In this document: positions 1-11,224 of the stretch, piece after piece
Numbering within the stretch: the stretch's first letter is position 1
Layout of the letters: each line of letters opens with the position of its first letter
Notes under the pieces: model-generated
What the model was told of the DNA's origin: nothing
The model's input: only the letters and a program-made list of their open reading frames with translations
Databases searched by the model: none
Assembly: GCF_018687715.1 (NCBI RefSeq)
Contig: NC_056766.1
Location: forward strand, 41,518,933 to 41,582,932
Direction of reading: 5' to 3'
Length of the DNA stretch: 64,000 nucleotides
Source: Carya illinoinensis
Taxonomy: Eukaryota > Streptophyta > Magnoliopsida > Fagales > Juglandaceae
Position numbers and translations under genes: made by a program

Positions 1-230
1 AATGAAGGGGGAGAAGTAGTCGGCGCCGCCGCGCCAGCAGGAGGAAGAAGAAAGAAAGAAAGAAAGGCCTAAGGGCATGGACCAAAACGGCGCCGTTTAA
101 GGGAATAAGGGGCCTGGGCTTATGGTACACGGGCTGAGCTCGAAAACTGAAAGGACTTGGCTCGAAAACAAAGAAAAAATCCACTAAATCAAAGCTCACC
201 TGAAAATAGAAGTCTAACAAGGTAAAAATG
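1..230. other. GC-richer fragment with perfect palindrome
   Basis: This stretch is less AT-rich than what follows. A perfect 14-base palindrome, AAACGGCGCCGTTT, lies at 85-98; the same palindrome recurs at 44631-44644. Related palindromes are common near plant transposon ends and promoters, but nothing here assigns a function. No coding frame is supported. Confidence 0.4.
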
Positions 231-645
231 TACAATAAAAATTAAATAAAAATACTACAGCTCAATATTAATAAAAAAATAATAATTAAGCCCAATAATA
301 AAATAATTTAAAGTAAAGAGTAATTTAAATGTAAAAAAATAATTAATATCAATAAAGAACATCAAAATAAATTTTATAATTTATAAATCATAAAATAATA
401 CAACAAATAACATGTTAAACATGTTAAAATTAAAACAACAAAATCACTAATTATATTAAATAAAATAATCTTTCAATTAAAATACACGAAAATACAACCA
501 AACAAAAATAATTTTATTTTGGCATATATGTTATTATGATATATATGTTACTTTATTTTGGCATGTATATTATTTTATTATTAGATTATTTTCTCACAAC
601 TAGGCAAACATCCCTCCACTACTAGTATATATATATATATATATA
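231..645. other. AT-rich spacer, no gene
   Basis: Low-complexity A/T sequence with no supported gene. It ends in a (TA)n run at about 625-648 directly before the retroposon-like block. Confidence 0.5.
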
Positions 646-1225
646 TATTTTAAAGAGAAACAGTTTCATTCATCGAGAAAGCAGACAATTACAATTTTTA
701 ACCTGCAAAATACAAGTCAAAATCTAAACTTTTCACACTCTTCAACCCACAAATTTCTTTGTGGTTGATAGGGTCTTGTCCAAACCTTCAGACTAACCGT
801 CTAGGAGACAGGCCTCCAGACTAACCGCCTGAGAGACTAAATCTCTGTCTTAGACCACCACAACTCTCCCTCTCAAGGAGTGGAGTACTAAACTCTACGG
901 ACCCTCGGTCCTAGAGACAGAAACCTACTACCAATTAAAACAAACAAAAGAACACAAAAACAACAAAAAAGCCGCTAAAGGAAACACCACCGTGCCCAGC
1001 CCAAACAAAACATCCCAGCCCAAAACAAAACCCAGCCCAAAGGGAGAGCCTTAGGGTTCCATCGCTTCTTGCTGCTGCTCCCTCTCCGTGCGGCGCCCTC
1101 CGTCCAACCAGGTGCAGAGACCACCAAAACTGAAAGCACTACACCTCCCAGCTCATGACTCCAAGCTCCTCCAGCCATCTCACGACTCTAAGTCCCTCCA
1201 TGTTGTCTGAAAACTCCAAATACAT
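646..1225 (-). mobile_element. retroposon-like fragment, family R1 copy 1
   Basis: On the minus strand this reads like the 3' part of a transcript-derived element: a GC-richer 5' part, then imperfect internal repeats of a GTTAGTCTGGAGG-like motif, then an AT-rich tail ending beside the (TA)n run. The same order of motifs (TCTCTTAGAC, GTTAGCCGTCTGGA, ATCAACCACA-like, ATGAATG near the end) occurs on the minus strand at 43039-43307, where a poly(A) tract follows. A 67-codon minus-strand frame (975-1178) matches nothing I recognise. A LINE 3' end or other non-LTR retroposon is the likely class; this is inference. Confidence 0.35.
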
Positions 1226-1447
1226 GCATACTCTCCAACGGTCCACCAATTTAACCGGTAAATATATATATATTTATATGAAGGGTATATATATGAAGAA
1301 TGTGCCGCTCGACCAATTTAACCGGTAAATATATGCAATATCTTATGGTATAAATTAGATTTTTTTAATCTATGATGTAAAATAAAAAAATACCGCAGTT
1401 TGAGTTTTAAAAACGTTATTACGAAGAAAAACATAATCAATATGACC
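1226..1447 (+). repeat. short direct duplication, 67-bp period
   Basis: The string ACCAATTTAACCGGTAAATA occurs at 1245 and again at 1312, separated by TA-rich DNA: a local tandem duplication of about 67 bp. The rest is AT-rich spacer without a gene. Confidence 0.6.
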
Positions 1448-1735
1448 ACAAATTTTTATGAACTGAAGGCTTCTGCATTTTGGTGCGTAAAGTTGGCTGT
1501 AGAAAATACACTTAGTAATTTTGGTGCGTAAAGTTATAATCTTGTAATATATCTCAAATTTCTTTGTTTTTCAAATTAAGAATATATGGAAATAAAAGCT
1601 GCTGTTGATATAATTAAATTAATAAATTGATATAATTTATACTATAAATAAGCTTGATGTTATGATAAAAATAATTATTTTATATTATATTAATTTATAA
1701 ATTTATTTTATATATATTTCTCATTAAAATATAAA
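1448..1735 (+). repeat. dispersed block P copy 1 (matches 36157-36424)
   Basis: A non-coding block beginning with ATGAACTGAAGGCTTCTGCA is repeated in the same orientation at 36157-36424. This copy carries an extra internal duplication of about 40 bp: GGTGCGTAAAGTT occurs twice near 1480 and 1520 but once in the other copy. Confidence 0.7.
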
Positions 1736-1754
1736 TATTTTTTTAATGTTATAA

Positions 1755-1856
1755 TCTGTCGGTGGAGAACTCAGAGCCAAGTGAAAGGGGGTGAAAAGAT
1801 TTGCAGTCGATGCTGTGGATAAAAGAACAGTCGGTAGTAAGAGGACAAAAGGACTT
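1755..1856 (+). repeat. module B copy 1
   Basis: A ~100-bp non-coding module with the signatures AATCTGTCGGT, GAGAACTCA, GTGAAAAGATTTGCAGTCGA and GAGGACAAAAGGACTTT. Other copies lie near 30115, 31210, 50886 and 61115, all on the plus strand. No coding frame is shared by the copies. Confidence 0.7.
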
Positions 1857-2204
1857 TACTTATATATTAACTAATTTATATATAAATTAAAAAAAACAAA
1901 AACAAAAACAGCTTAATTGACAACAATCTGTCGGTTGGCGGGTCCTTTGGGGGCTTTGCTAGACGCAGTCAGTAAATGCAGTCGGCTTGTACGGAATAAA
2001 TAAATAAATAATTATAAAAATATTTTTTTTTTCATGGTTGTACAGAATGAATAAAAAAAATTATAAAAATAATTTTTTTTTTCATATAGGTCCCATATTA
2101 ATTTATTTTTTTCAAAACGATTGCACGCCGACTGCATTTGCCGACTGCACAAATCATTTCTCGGAAGAGAAAAGGAGTCCCGGTGATGCGTTGGAAGAAG
2201 TCAT
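1857..2204. other. AT-rich spacer
   Basis: No gene. Short repeats of CCGACTGCA-like words occur near 2128-2146. The TIR-gene duplication begins abruptly at about 2205. Confidence 0.4.
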
Positions 2205-2551
2205 TTTAAATATAAAGTATAACTAATTGCAGGTAGATTGTGGATGATGATGGAGCTCCTTGTATAAGTTTAAAAAAGTGGATACAGCGTTGCATGTAGG
2301 AGGAACTTCTTGGTAGTGGTAGTAGATATTTAATCCCAGAATCAAAAGGGCTTCTAAAATTTGACTACGTTTTGCATATAACTATTCAATGCCAAAAATA
2401 ATCATAAATATCAAATTATTTTCCTTTTGTATAGTATTTTATCTTCACCAGTTCCCCAATGTCAGATCTTGGAATATTTATCTCAATTTTCCTCATCAAT
2501 ATCTCAAATATAACATGCACATACACATGATAAAGTATATATTGGTAAAAC

Positions 2552-3079
2552 TTACCGGAAGTTTGCTGATGGGAAACCAGAGAAATTGGCTACTTTTTCC
2601 AAAGCTTTTTTCCATTTCAGCATATTTGCATTATCCTTAAGCTTATCTCCAAGTTTATCAAAGGATCTTCCAAAAATCCCTTTTTGATGTCGTACTTCTG
2701 ATGGATCTACTTTGAAAAAAATTGGTAGAACAATTTGTTTTATTGTTTCATTGCAATCAAGAATCTTCAATAGCTCGTCTAAACACCATTTAGATTCAGC
2801 ATAATTTTCAGAGAGTACAATAATAGAAATCATTGACCCTTCAATAGCTTTGAAAAGTGCTGGTGAAATCTCCTCTCCTCTTTCAAGATTGTAGTCAATG
2901 TAAGTATTGATTCTCTTTTCAACCAAAGCTTTGTGTAGATGGGAAATAAAGTTATCACGAACATCTTCACCTCTAAAGCTCAAAAATACATCATAATTCT
3001 CTACACGGATGAAAGGAAATGAAGAGGGTGAAGAAGAGGAAGAAGCTCCAAATTGAAAGGCCATGGAATTAGAAGTCAT
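2552..3079 (-). CDS. TIR-domain first exon of a TIR-NBS-LRR gene; possible TIR-only protein
   Basis: The frame encodes a complete plant TIR domain: a Ser-rich leader (about residues 9-20), the [12 protein letters not shown] box (about 31-42), the BB-loop region ERGEEISPALF and the SENYAESKWCLDEL box, whose Glu is the NADase catalytic position in characterised plant TIRs. The exon ends at 2556 in a consensus donor (G|GTAAG); without splicing the same bases give an in-frame TAA at 2552-2554. Two ATGs are possible: 3079 and 3064. The paralog at 45363 has only the second (MAFQF), so 3064 is the conserved start. No P-loop, NB-ARC or LRR sequence follows downstream. The frame is intact, so a TIR-only product of about 170 residues is possible; otherwise this is a gene relic. 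Confidence 0.8.
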   Translation of the reverse strand: MTSNSMAFQFGASSSSSPSSFPFIRVENYDVFLSFRGEDVRDNFISHLHKALVEKRINTYIDYNLERGEEISPALFKAIEGSMISIIVLSENYAESKWCLDELLKILDCNETIKQIVLPIFFKVDPSEVRHQKGIFGRSFDKLGDKLKDNANMLKWKKALEKVANFSGFPSANFR

Positions 3080-3119
3080 ATTGAGATCTCAGTACGTATG
3101 TGCGATTACCATTTACAAA

Positions 3120-3140
3120 GAGGTCGATTTATAGAGTAAT
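3120..3140 (-). promoter_or_regulatory. putative TATA box of TIR copy 1
   Basis: On the minus strand CTATAAATC lies about 65 bp upstream of the conserved ATG (3064), a plausible TATA-box spacing. The aligned position in copy 2 (about 45287-45295) reads CTATAATTC, a weaker match. No experimental start site is known. Confidence 0.45.
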
Positions 3141-3343
3141 GCTAGTTATGGCAAATAAATAATTATAGAAAATAAAGGGGGGGCAAAGAAAGAAGAAATT
3201 ACTCGTCGGCCACTACTTCTTGTCAACCTTCAGAGTCACTATACTCTATTTTAGCAAAGATGCTGTTCCCACATCTGTAACATTTTTCAAAGATAATATA
3301 ATATATTATGGGGTCCAATATCCTTACAAAAAAGCATGAAGCC

Positions 3344-3894
3344 ATCGTACTCTTTACTTCAGCAACGTCTTTTTTAACTCATGGTGCTGTGTCGACTCTT
3401 TCTAGTTCTCGAACTCAAATCATTTGTTATTATTTTTAACTATTTAATGGTGTAAATTAGGACATTTTAAAATAAAAAATTAATTTTTTAATTGAACACA
3501 AACTAAAATTAACATGTTTAGTTTAGATAGAGATCTCGTAATAATAAAGTTTAATAATTAATTAATATGGTTTTTTCTTGTTTCTTTTATTTTATTTTCA
3601 TTTAAAAAATTTTAAAGTATATCAAATCAAGTCATTTTAGTTTATAAATCATGTAATTTCTTTTATAAACTCAACAGCTCAAAAAAAAAAAAAAAAAAAA
3701 AACATATCATGATGTCTTATTAGAAAATATCGAAATAAATTATCAATAATGATTGTTTAGACACAAAATCGTATTGCTGGAATACTTTATTTAGATTCAA
3801 AGATCATCTCAACTCATCTCACTATTATTAAAAAATTTTAACTCACAAATCTTGTTATTATTTATAAACTATTTAAATTCAAATTAGACATGAA
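3344..3894 (+). repeat. dispersed block C copy 1
   Basis: Non-coding block with the words CTTCAGCAACGTCTTTTTAA, GGTGCTG and TTTAACTATTTAATGGTGTA, followed by an AT-rich part ending near GATTGTTTAGACACAAAATC. Collinear copies lie at 16620-17600 and, for the first part, at 33060-33200. A 24-base poly(A) run sits near 3679-3702. No gene. Confidence 0.65.
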
Positions 3895-4250
3895 TGATGA
3901 TATCAATAACATCCAGATATTATGGGTCTGTTTTCTCAGGAAGAAAAAGCCACTTGTGCCAAAAACTTCGTTTGATAAAAGATAAATATTTCTCGACCAT
4001 ATATTTACAATTAGTTATACTTCACATTCATTTTATCGGTATCAGTCATTCATTTTTTAAGAAAGTGGGTATCAATTTAAATTTATAAATCATATGTTAA
4101 ATTTATTTTATAATAAAAATAATTTTATAATTTTTAAAAAATTAAATTTTTTTCTTATTTTTTCTTCATCCTCCCTCTATTTTTTTTTTTATTATTTGAG
4201 AAAACTACAAACTAAAAAAAAAAAAAAAAACTCCTTTTTGTTGGAGTAAA
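3895..4250 (+). repeat. dispersed block H copy 1
   Basis: Begins GATGATATCAATAACATCCA and includes AGAAAAAGCCACTTGTGCC. It aligns with 5050-5479 and 19000-19369. In this copy the AATTAGTTATACTTCACATT site near 4010 is uninterrupted, so it is the empty site for the MITE inserted in copy 2. Confidence 0.7.
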
Positions 4251-4451
4251 GAACGCGTGAGAGCTGTACAAGAAAACGTATGCCTTGTTCAAAAGATTCA
4301 CTGCCAAACTTCTTCAGTACGCACTGTGGTGGGCCATTTCTCGAGGTCTCTCTCACCAGCTCTCAAACCCATGCCATGAAACTCGAAATAAGTATTCAAG
4401 TCACGAAGTCCAGGCAGAGCCGGTGGCCGCCATTTCTCGAGGTCAATCATT
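4251..4451 (+). repeat. module A copy (long variant)
   Basis: A variant of the recurrent ~100-bp module: GCGTGAGAGCTGTACAAGAA, then CAAACTTCTTCAGTACGCAC, then CTGTGGTGGGCC and a TTCTCGAGGTC tail. Here the TTCTCGAGGTC tail is duplicated (about 4337 and 4435). The module recurs roughly 20 times in the window, always on this strand. Confidence 0.7.
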
Positions 4452-5049
4452 ATTATTATTAGTATTTTTTTTATCTATTTAATGTGTAAAGGATATTTTT
4501 AAATCAGAAATATTGTTCTTCTTTTTATTTTTAATCTTTTCTAATCATTTAATCTTTTCTAATCATATATATTTCTAATTAAATGAATAATCTTCAATGC
4601 ATTACATCAAATTGTATTAAATGATCAAATTTAAATCAAAAATAAATTTTTCCTAGATCAAAATTAAATTCATTTACTGCAAAAAATAAAGAAAAATATA
4701 GTTAACATATAAATCTCATAAAATTAAAATATATTTTTTAATTTTATGAGATTTATAAATTTTAAAAAATTTTAAAGTATATCAATCAAGTCATTTTATA
4801 AATTATGTAATTTCTTTTATAAATTTAACAGTACAAAAAATATATATATCATAATATCTTATTGAAAAATATCGAAATAGATCATCAGTAATGATTGTTT
4901 AAACACAAAATCATATTGCTAAAATACTCTGTTTGGATTCGAAGATCATTTCAACTCATTTTACTATTATTTATAAATTTTAATTTACAAATCTTGTTAT
5001 TATTTATAAACTATTTTAATTCATCTTATCTCTAAATTCAAATTAAACA
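4452..5049 (+). repeat. module A trailing block J, copy 1
   Basis: AT-rich sequence that usually follows module A: TTTTCTAATCATATA, AATTAAATGAATAATCTTCA and the ATCAAAATTAAATTCATTTA word. Copies lie near 5590-5830 and 35400-35600. Its end (about 4780-5049) repeats the last part of block C. No gene. Confidence 0.55.
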
Positions 5050-5479
5050 TAAATGATTATATCAATAACATCCACAAATTATGGATCTGTTTTCTCAATA
5101 AGAAAAAGCCACTTGTGCCGGGAAACTTCGCTTGATAAAATATAAATATTTGGCGACTATATATTTGCAAATAGTTATAGAAAAAATTTAGCTATAAGTA
5201 TAATTGTGTATTAATATATGTATTAATTTAATATGATCGGTTAAAAAATAGATTTTATTAAAAATAATAAAAATTTAAAATTTAAATATAAAAAAATCAG
5301 TATTAATACGCAGATTAGTACACGACTTTACCTAATAAAACTCTTAGTTATACTTTACATTCATTTTCTCGGTATCAGTCAATTCATTTTCTAAGAAAGT
5401 GGATATCAATTTAAATTTATAAATCATATGTTAAATTTATTTTGTAATAAAAATAATTTTATAATATTTTGACATAAAT
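5050..5479 (+). repeat. dispersed block H copy 2, interrupted
   Basis: Second copy of the block at 3895, split by a 165-bp MITE at 5180-5344. Sequence on the two sides joins cleanly to the uninterrupted copy 1. Confidence 0.7.
5180..5344. mobile_element. 165-bp MITE with perfect 8-bp target duplication
   Basis: TAGTTATA is present on both sides (5172-5179 and 5345-5352), and block H copy 1 shows the single, unfilled site. The ends are imperfect inverted repeats (GAAAAAATTTAGCTATAAG on the left against AGAGTTTTATTAGGTAAAG read inward from the right). An 8-bp duplication is typical of hAT elements. It contains no coding sequence, so it is non-autonomous. Confidence 0.7.
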
Positions 5480-5830
5480 AACGCGTGACAGCTGTACAAG
5501 AAAAACTATGCCTTGGTCAAAGATTAACGTGGCCAAACTTCTTCAGTACGCACTGTGGTGGGCTCTTCTCGAGGTCAATCATTCGTTATTTTATTTTTAT
5601 CTATTTAATGGTGTAAAGGATATTTTAAAATAAGAAATATTGTTCTTCTTTTTATTTTTAATCTTTTCTAATCATATATGTTTCTAATTAAATGAATAAT
5701 CTTCAACATTACATCAAATTGCATTAAATGATAAAATTTAAATAAAAAATAAGTATTTTCTAATTCAAAATTAAATTCATTTACTGCAAAAAAAAAAAAT
5801 ATATATATATATAGTTAAAATATAAATCTA
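5480..5830 (+). repeat. module A copy plus trailing block J
   Basis: GCGTGACAGCTGTACAAGAA, GGCCAAACTTCTTCAGTACG and GGGCTCTTCTCGAGGTCAAT make a good module A copy, followed by the same AT-rich trailer as at 4452. Confidence 0.7.
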
Positions 5831-6060
5831 CAAGGACACACCGATGCGCATGGCTAAGTGGGCTTCCCCAATTTTCCCCGTGTCAGACCTTCAGGCTGCA
5901 TCTCAATTTAAATTCTCCCATGCATAGATATCTCAGAAGTGGGTAAGAGAAGAGAAACTTCTCGGCAACAACCATGCTTGGCATGTCAATCATAACACTA
6001 TATTCAAATTACAAAAAGCGTATGCATGCGTTGGCCACAAACTTCTTCGGCAGCTTCCCT
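5831..6060 (+). other. mixed spacer with partial module A
   Basis: The first ~150 bp are low-repeat sequence containing CTTCTCGGCAAC. From about 6015 a partial module A (AAAGCGTATGCATGCGTTGG, then CACAAACTTCTTCGGCAGCT) starts block D. Confidence 0.45.
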
Positions 6061-8260
6061 TTAGTTTTAGATTTAATAATTATATTAATTATTTTTATAT
6101 ATCTTTATCACTAAAATAATTTTTTTGGATGTTAAAAAAAGGTTTTACAGTTGTTATCAACTTCCTTTCTTCTCGATCGAGCGTTATTATTTTAAACTAT
6201 TTAATGCTGTAAATTAGTACATTTTTAAATCTATTTTTAACTATTTTTTCTAATCATATACATTTTTAAATCGAGTGTATGGCACGTAATGTCTAAATTT
6301 ATAATTAAAATTAAAATTATTCCTAATTCAAAATTTAAAGTTTGAGGGAATAATTTTAAATATTATGCAAAGAATACCATTAGTAGTTAGAAAATATTTG
6401 AAATGCATAAAAAATATTAAAAAGTATAATATTTAAATAATATAAAGAAAAATTAGATAAGTTGATATATGATATATTGTAAAAGTTAATATGTAAAATA
6501 AAAAATAAATAAATTTTGATAATATATTTTAAAATACAAGATAAAGAAAATATTAAAAATACTCTAATAACAACCTGTATTATTACAAATATCAAGCTAA
6601 TTCTTCGGTAGCTTCCCTTTAGTTTTAAATTTAATAATTATATTATAATATATTAATTATTTTCATATATCTTTATCACTAAAATATTTTTTTTGGACAG
6701 AGATTTTCGTGAAAGAATATGATGGGCAACTTCCTTCAATGATGGTGCGTGACAAACTTCCTTTTTACGCATGGTGCAAGTGGTACTCTTCTCGACAAGA
6801 ACGGATTACAATATTAGAAAGTTTAATTAAATACAAATAACCAATTACTAACTAATTACTCATATCTTATATATTATAATTATAAAAAGGTTTTACAGTT
6901 GTTATCAACTTGCTTTTTCTCGAGCGTTATTATTTTAAACTATTTAATGCTGTAAATTAGTGCATTTTTAAATCTATTTTTAACTATTTTTTCTAATCAT
7001 ATCTTTTTTTAAGGAAAAAGAATAATCACTCAAGAAATGGACTACATCAACATGTATGGCACGTAATGCCAAAAATTAAAATTGTCCCTAATTCAAAATT
7101 TAAAGTTTGAGAGAGGAGCAAGGTTACATATAATCTTCATTTGGAAATTGTAATACAAGTATAGATAATTTTATTTCTAATTTTTTTTTAAATTACTAAA
7201 ATATCATTCTTACAATGATATTTTTTCTCATTTAATAAAAGACTTGTATATGCAATTTTTAAATAGAAACTGCAAATAGAATTTTTCTTGAGGGAATAAC
7301 TTATTGATAAAGGAATGTCCAAGAGAAGCTTCCATGTAAAGAATACTATAAACTAGAATACTATGCAATGAAGCATAACGAAGTTCAATCAACCAATTAA
7401 CATGTGGCACATGAATCGCTTAGGCCTGGTTTGATTTCACAAATATTTTAAACAGTTTCATCTCATTTCAATATTTAAACACCATTTAAGTATAAATATT
7501 TTTCAATTTAAAAGTTTCAAATTTTATATGATATATAGTGCGTGACAGCTTCTGTACAGAAAACATATATATGCTTTACCCATAGTGGTGGTCCTCTTCT
7601 CGACATCAATCGTCCATTATCATTTTTTTAATCTATATAATAGTGTAAAGGACATGAAATCAAAGAAATATTGTTCTCGTGATAAAGTTTACAAACTAAT
7701 GCATTTTTTTATATCATATTGTAATGTTTAAAAGCTAAGAAAAGAGATACTAAATCATGACCTAAAACCGTTCTATTTGAGGAATAGTATATATCAATTT
7801 TTAATAACTTAGTGGTCAAAGAATAATGAGGAGAAATTAAATATATAATGCGTGACAGCTTCTTTACAGAAAGCGTATATTTGCTTTGGCCACAATCTTC
7901 CTTTTTACCCACGGTGGTGGCCGTCCTCTTCTCGACGTCAACCATCTATTATTTTTATTTTTTGATCTATATAATAGTGTAAAGGACATGATATCAAAGT
8001 AATGTACAAATATTGTTGTTCTCCTTTTCCTCCTCATCCTCTTCCTCCTCCTTCTTCTTCTTTTTTCTGTATAGTTCTTTTTTTCTTTAATTTTATCTTA
8101 AAATTCAAACATATCACATTAAGTCAAATCAATTTACGAATATGAAATTTGAATTTTTATAAACTTAACCCTTTAGAAAAAATAAAAATAATACCTTGTA
8201 TAAGTCCTAGAAAGCAAGATATCATGATATCATATTAGAAAATCTTGAAATAGTCCCTTG
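6061..8260 (+). repeat. segmental block D copy 1
   Basis: A ~2-kb collinear non-coding block seen three times (here, 19370-20825 and 29041-32285). Shared landmarks are the TTCCCTTTAGTTTTA stretch, AACGGATTACAATATTAGAA, ATGAAATCAAAGAAATATTG and several module A units (about 6744, 7538, 7849). A partial block F sits at 6890-7110. Short frames inside are not conserved between copies, so I call no gene. Confidence 0.65.
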
Positions 8261-8812
8261 GTTTTACCGGTTTTCGGTCCGGTTTTACCAGTTTTAATGT
8301 ACTATATTATATATTATATAATATATATAATATAGTATATTATAGTATATATTATAATTGTATTATAGACTATAATGATATATTATAATATATAATATAA
8401 TGATATATTATAGTATATTATAATATATAGTGATATAATATTAATATAACTATTAATATACACTATATAATATTAGTATAACTATTAATACAATAAGCAA
8501 AATGATATAAAATTTTAAAATTTAATATTATATTAATTAGTAATTTATTATATAATACAAAACTATTTTATATATAGTTATATATTATATATAAATATTA
8601 TATACAATATAAAAAATTAAAAAATATATATATATAAATAAGTCCGGTCCGGTTTTTAAAAAAGAAAAATTGAAACTGGACCGATTTTGACCAGTTTTAA
8701 GAAAACTAAAATCGGTACTGGATCGAACCAACCTTGAGACCGGACCGATGCCACCGGTTTGGTCCGGTCCAGTCTGATTTACCGGTTTATCGATTTTTTT
8801 TTTACATCCCTA
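8261..8812 (-). mobile_element. ACCGG-rich MITE, copy A
   Basis: The ends are rich in GGTCCGGTTT/ACCGG words surrounding an almost pure A/T core. The right end reads TTTACATCCCTAA, the reverse complement of a TTAGGGATGTAAA hAT-type terminus. The same family occurs complete at 21300-21876 and truncated at 32625-32815. The left terminus is unclear here. Confidence 0.5.
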
Positions 8813-9121
8813 ATGAGAGGGTGGGTATACGAACAAAAAGTTTTTAAAAAAATATTAGTTCACATATAGATCTCATTATAGTAAAGTTTACAAACTAACA
8901 AGATTTTTTTTTTAACTCATTTTATTTTAATTTTATTTTATTTTAATTTAAATTTAAATAAATTAAAAGATATTATATCAAATCACAACAATTTACATAT
9001 TAAAGATGAGAAACTTCCCTGCATAGAAAAATAATCCAAGTCAATGGTCAACATTATTGAAAGAATTCGAATTTGTGGAAGAAAGATGTGAGAAAATACT
9101 TTGGCAACTTCCTAATATATG

Positions 9122-9166
<45 letters not shown>

Positions 9167-11224
9167 TATCAAATCACAACAATTTACGTATTAAAGATGA
9201 GAAACTTTCCTGCATAGAAAAATAATCCAAGTCAATGGTCAACATTATTGAAAGAATTCGAATTTGTGGAAGAAAAATGTGAGAAAATACTTTGGCAACT
9301 TCCTAATATATGTGTGTGTGTCTATATATATATATATTCTATCAAATCACAACAATTTACGTATTAAAGATGAGAAACTTTCCTGCATAGAAAAATAATC
9401 CAAGTCAATGGTCAACATTATTGAAAGAATTCGAATTTGTGGAAGAAAGATGTGAGAAAATACTTTGGCAACTTCCTAATATATGTGTGTGTATATATAT
9501 ATATATATATATCTTCAAGTTCACATGGCAACTTCCTAATATATGTGTGTATATATATATATATTATATCAAATCACAACAATTTACGTATTCAATATGA
9601 GAAACTTTCCTGCATAGAAAAATAATCCAAGTCAATGGTCAACATTATTGAAAGAATTCGAATTTGTGCAAGAAAGATGTGAGAAAATACTTTGGCAACT
9701 TCCTAATATATGTGTGTGTATATATATATATATATATTATATCAAATCACAACAATTTACGTATTCAATATGAGAAACTTTCCTGCATAGAAAAATAATC
9801 CAAGTCAATGGTCAACATTATTGAAAGAATTCGAATTTGTGGAAGAAAGATGTGAGAAAATACTTTGGCAACTTCCTAATATATGTGTGTGTATATATAT
9901 ATATATATATCTTCAAGTTCACATGGCAACTTCCTAATATATGTGTGTATATATATATATTATATCAAATCACAACAATTTACGTATTCAAGATGAGAAA
10001 CTTTCCTGCATAGAAAAATAATCCAAGTCAATGGTCAACATTATTGAAAGAATTCGAATTTGTGGAAGAAAGATGTGAGAAAATACTTGGCAACTTCCTA
10101 ATATATGTGTGTGTGTGTGTATATATATATTATATCAAATTATAACAATTTACGTATTAAAGATGAGAAACTTTCCTGCATAGAAAAATAATCCAAGTCA
10201 ATGGTCAACATTATTAAAAGAATTCGAATTTGTGGAAGAAAGATGTGAGAAAATACTTTGGTAACTTCCTAATATATGTGTGTGTGTATATATATATCTG
10301 CAAGTTCACATGGTAACTTCCTAATATATGTGTGTGTATATATATATATATATATAGATTATATCAAATCACAACAATTTACGTATTAAAAATGAGAAAC
10401 TTTCATGCATAGAAAAATAATCCAAGTCAATGGTCAACATTATTGAAAGAATTCAAATTTCTGGAAGAAAGATGTGAGAAACTACTTTGGCAACTTCCTA
10501 ATATATGTGTGTGTATATATATATATATCTGCAAGTTCACATGGTAACTTCCTAATATATGTGTGTGTGTATATATATATATATATTATATCAAATCACA
10601 ACAATTTACGTATTAAAGATGAGAAACTTTCCTGCATAGAAAAATAATCCAAGTCAATGGTCAACATTATTGAAAGAATTCGAATTTGTGGAAAAAAGAT
10701 GTGAGAAAATACTTTGGCAACTTCCTAATATATATGTGTGTGTGTATATATATATATATATATGCAAGTTCACATCTCCTTTTACGTTTTTAGAACTGCA
10801 AAATAAGTATTCAATGGGATTATGGGATTGAAAAAGAAAATGGATGGTTGTCAATTGTATGTTTATTCTATTTCGCGTACTTTTTTATTTTACTTCATTT
10901 CTGTTTCTTCTCACTTTTTTTTTTTTTGTAAAACAAAAATAAAAATGGTTAATGTAGTCTTCCAGTGATACAAAATTCCGATTTAAATAAAAACAAATAA
11001 AGAACATTGTATATATTGTAGCAAGTAAGAATCCTAAATCTGCTTCATCAAATCTTATTGGGGAAATTTAAAACAATCCTATGGTTTTTGTTATTGGATC
11101 TTAAAAATGGTTATTGCATCTTATAATTTCTATATTTTTTCTTTTAGTGAGTTAAGAGCCTTCCAAATCCTTTGTTTCAAAGCTTTGAAAACTATTTAGG
11201 CCCGATTTGGATGAGATGTTTTCA
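8813..11224 (+). repeat. segmental block E copy 1 (expanded)
   Basis: Matches 63105-63870 at both ends: the start (AAAAAAATATTAGTTCACAT) and the end (AAGTAAGAATCCTAAATCTG, TGGTTTTTGTTATTGGATCT). Where other copies have one unit of the GATGAGAAACTTTCCTGCAT repeat, this copy has nine. Shorter relatives lie at 14960-15664 and 48520-48953. No gene. Confidence 0.75.
8977..10765 (+). repeat. nine-copy minisatellite, alternating ~172 and ~226 bp
   Basis: Units begin ATCAAATCACAACAATTTA (or one-base variants) at 8977, 9168, 9341, 9568, 9741, 9964, 10134, 10363 and 10590. Spacings are 191, 173, 227, 173, 223, 170, 229 and 227 bp. Each holds AATAATCCAAGTCAATGGTC and ends in (TG)n(TA)n; long units carry an extra ~50 bp with CAAGTTCACATGG and a second (TG)n(TA)n. 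Units are nearly identical, so the expansion is recent compared with the single-copy relatives elsewhere in the window. Confidence 0.9.

Larger units (their letters stand above)
2205..3343 (-). repeat. TIR-gene duplication unit, copy 1
   Basis: Read on the minus strand, this segment aligns with 45119-46225 through upstream sequence, TIR exon and the first ~330 bp of intron. The upstream edge shares TTTTTTGTAAGGATATTGGA, which is also present twice near 44990 and 45123. Similarity stops at about 2205 inside the intron, before the second exon seen in copy 2, so the receptor's NB-ARC and LRR parts are absent. The copies are in inverted orientation about 42 kb apart. Confidence 0.85.

Noticed and set aside
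605..625. Helitron 3' end at the CTAGT before the (TA)n
   Set aside because: No stable hairpin precedes it.
8977..10765. CRISPR-like array of regularly spaced repeats
   Set aside because: Plant nuclear DNA; whole units are near-identical, with microsatellite tails instead of unique spacers, and there are no cas genes.
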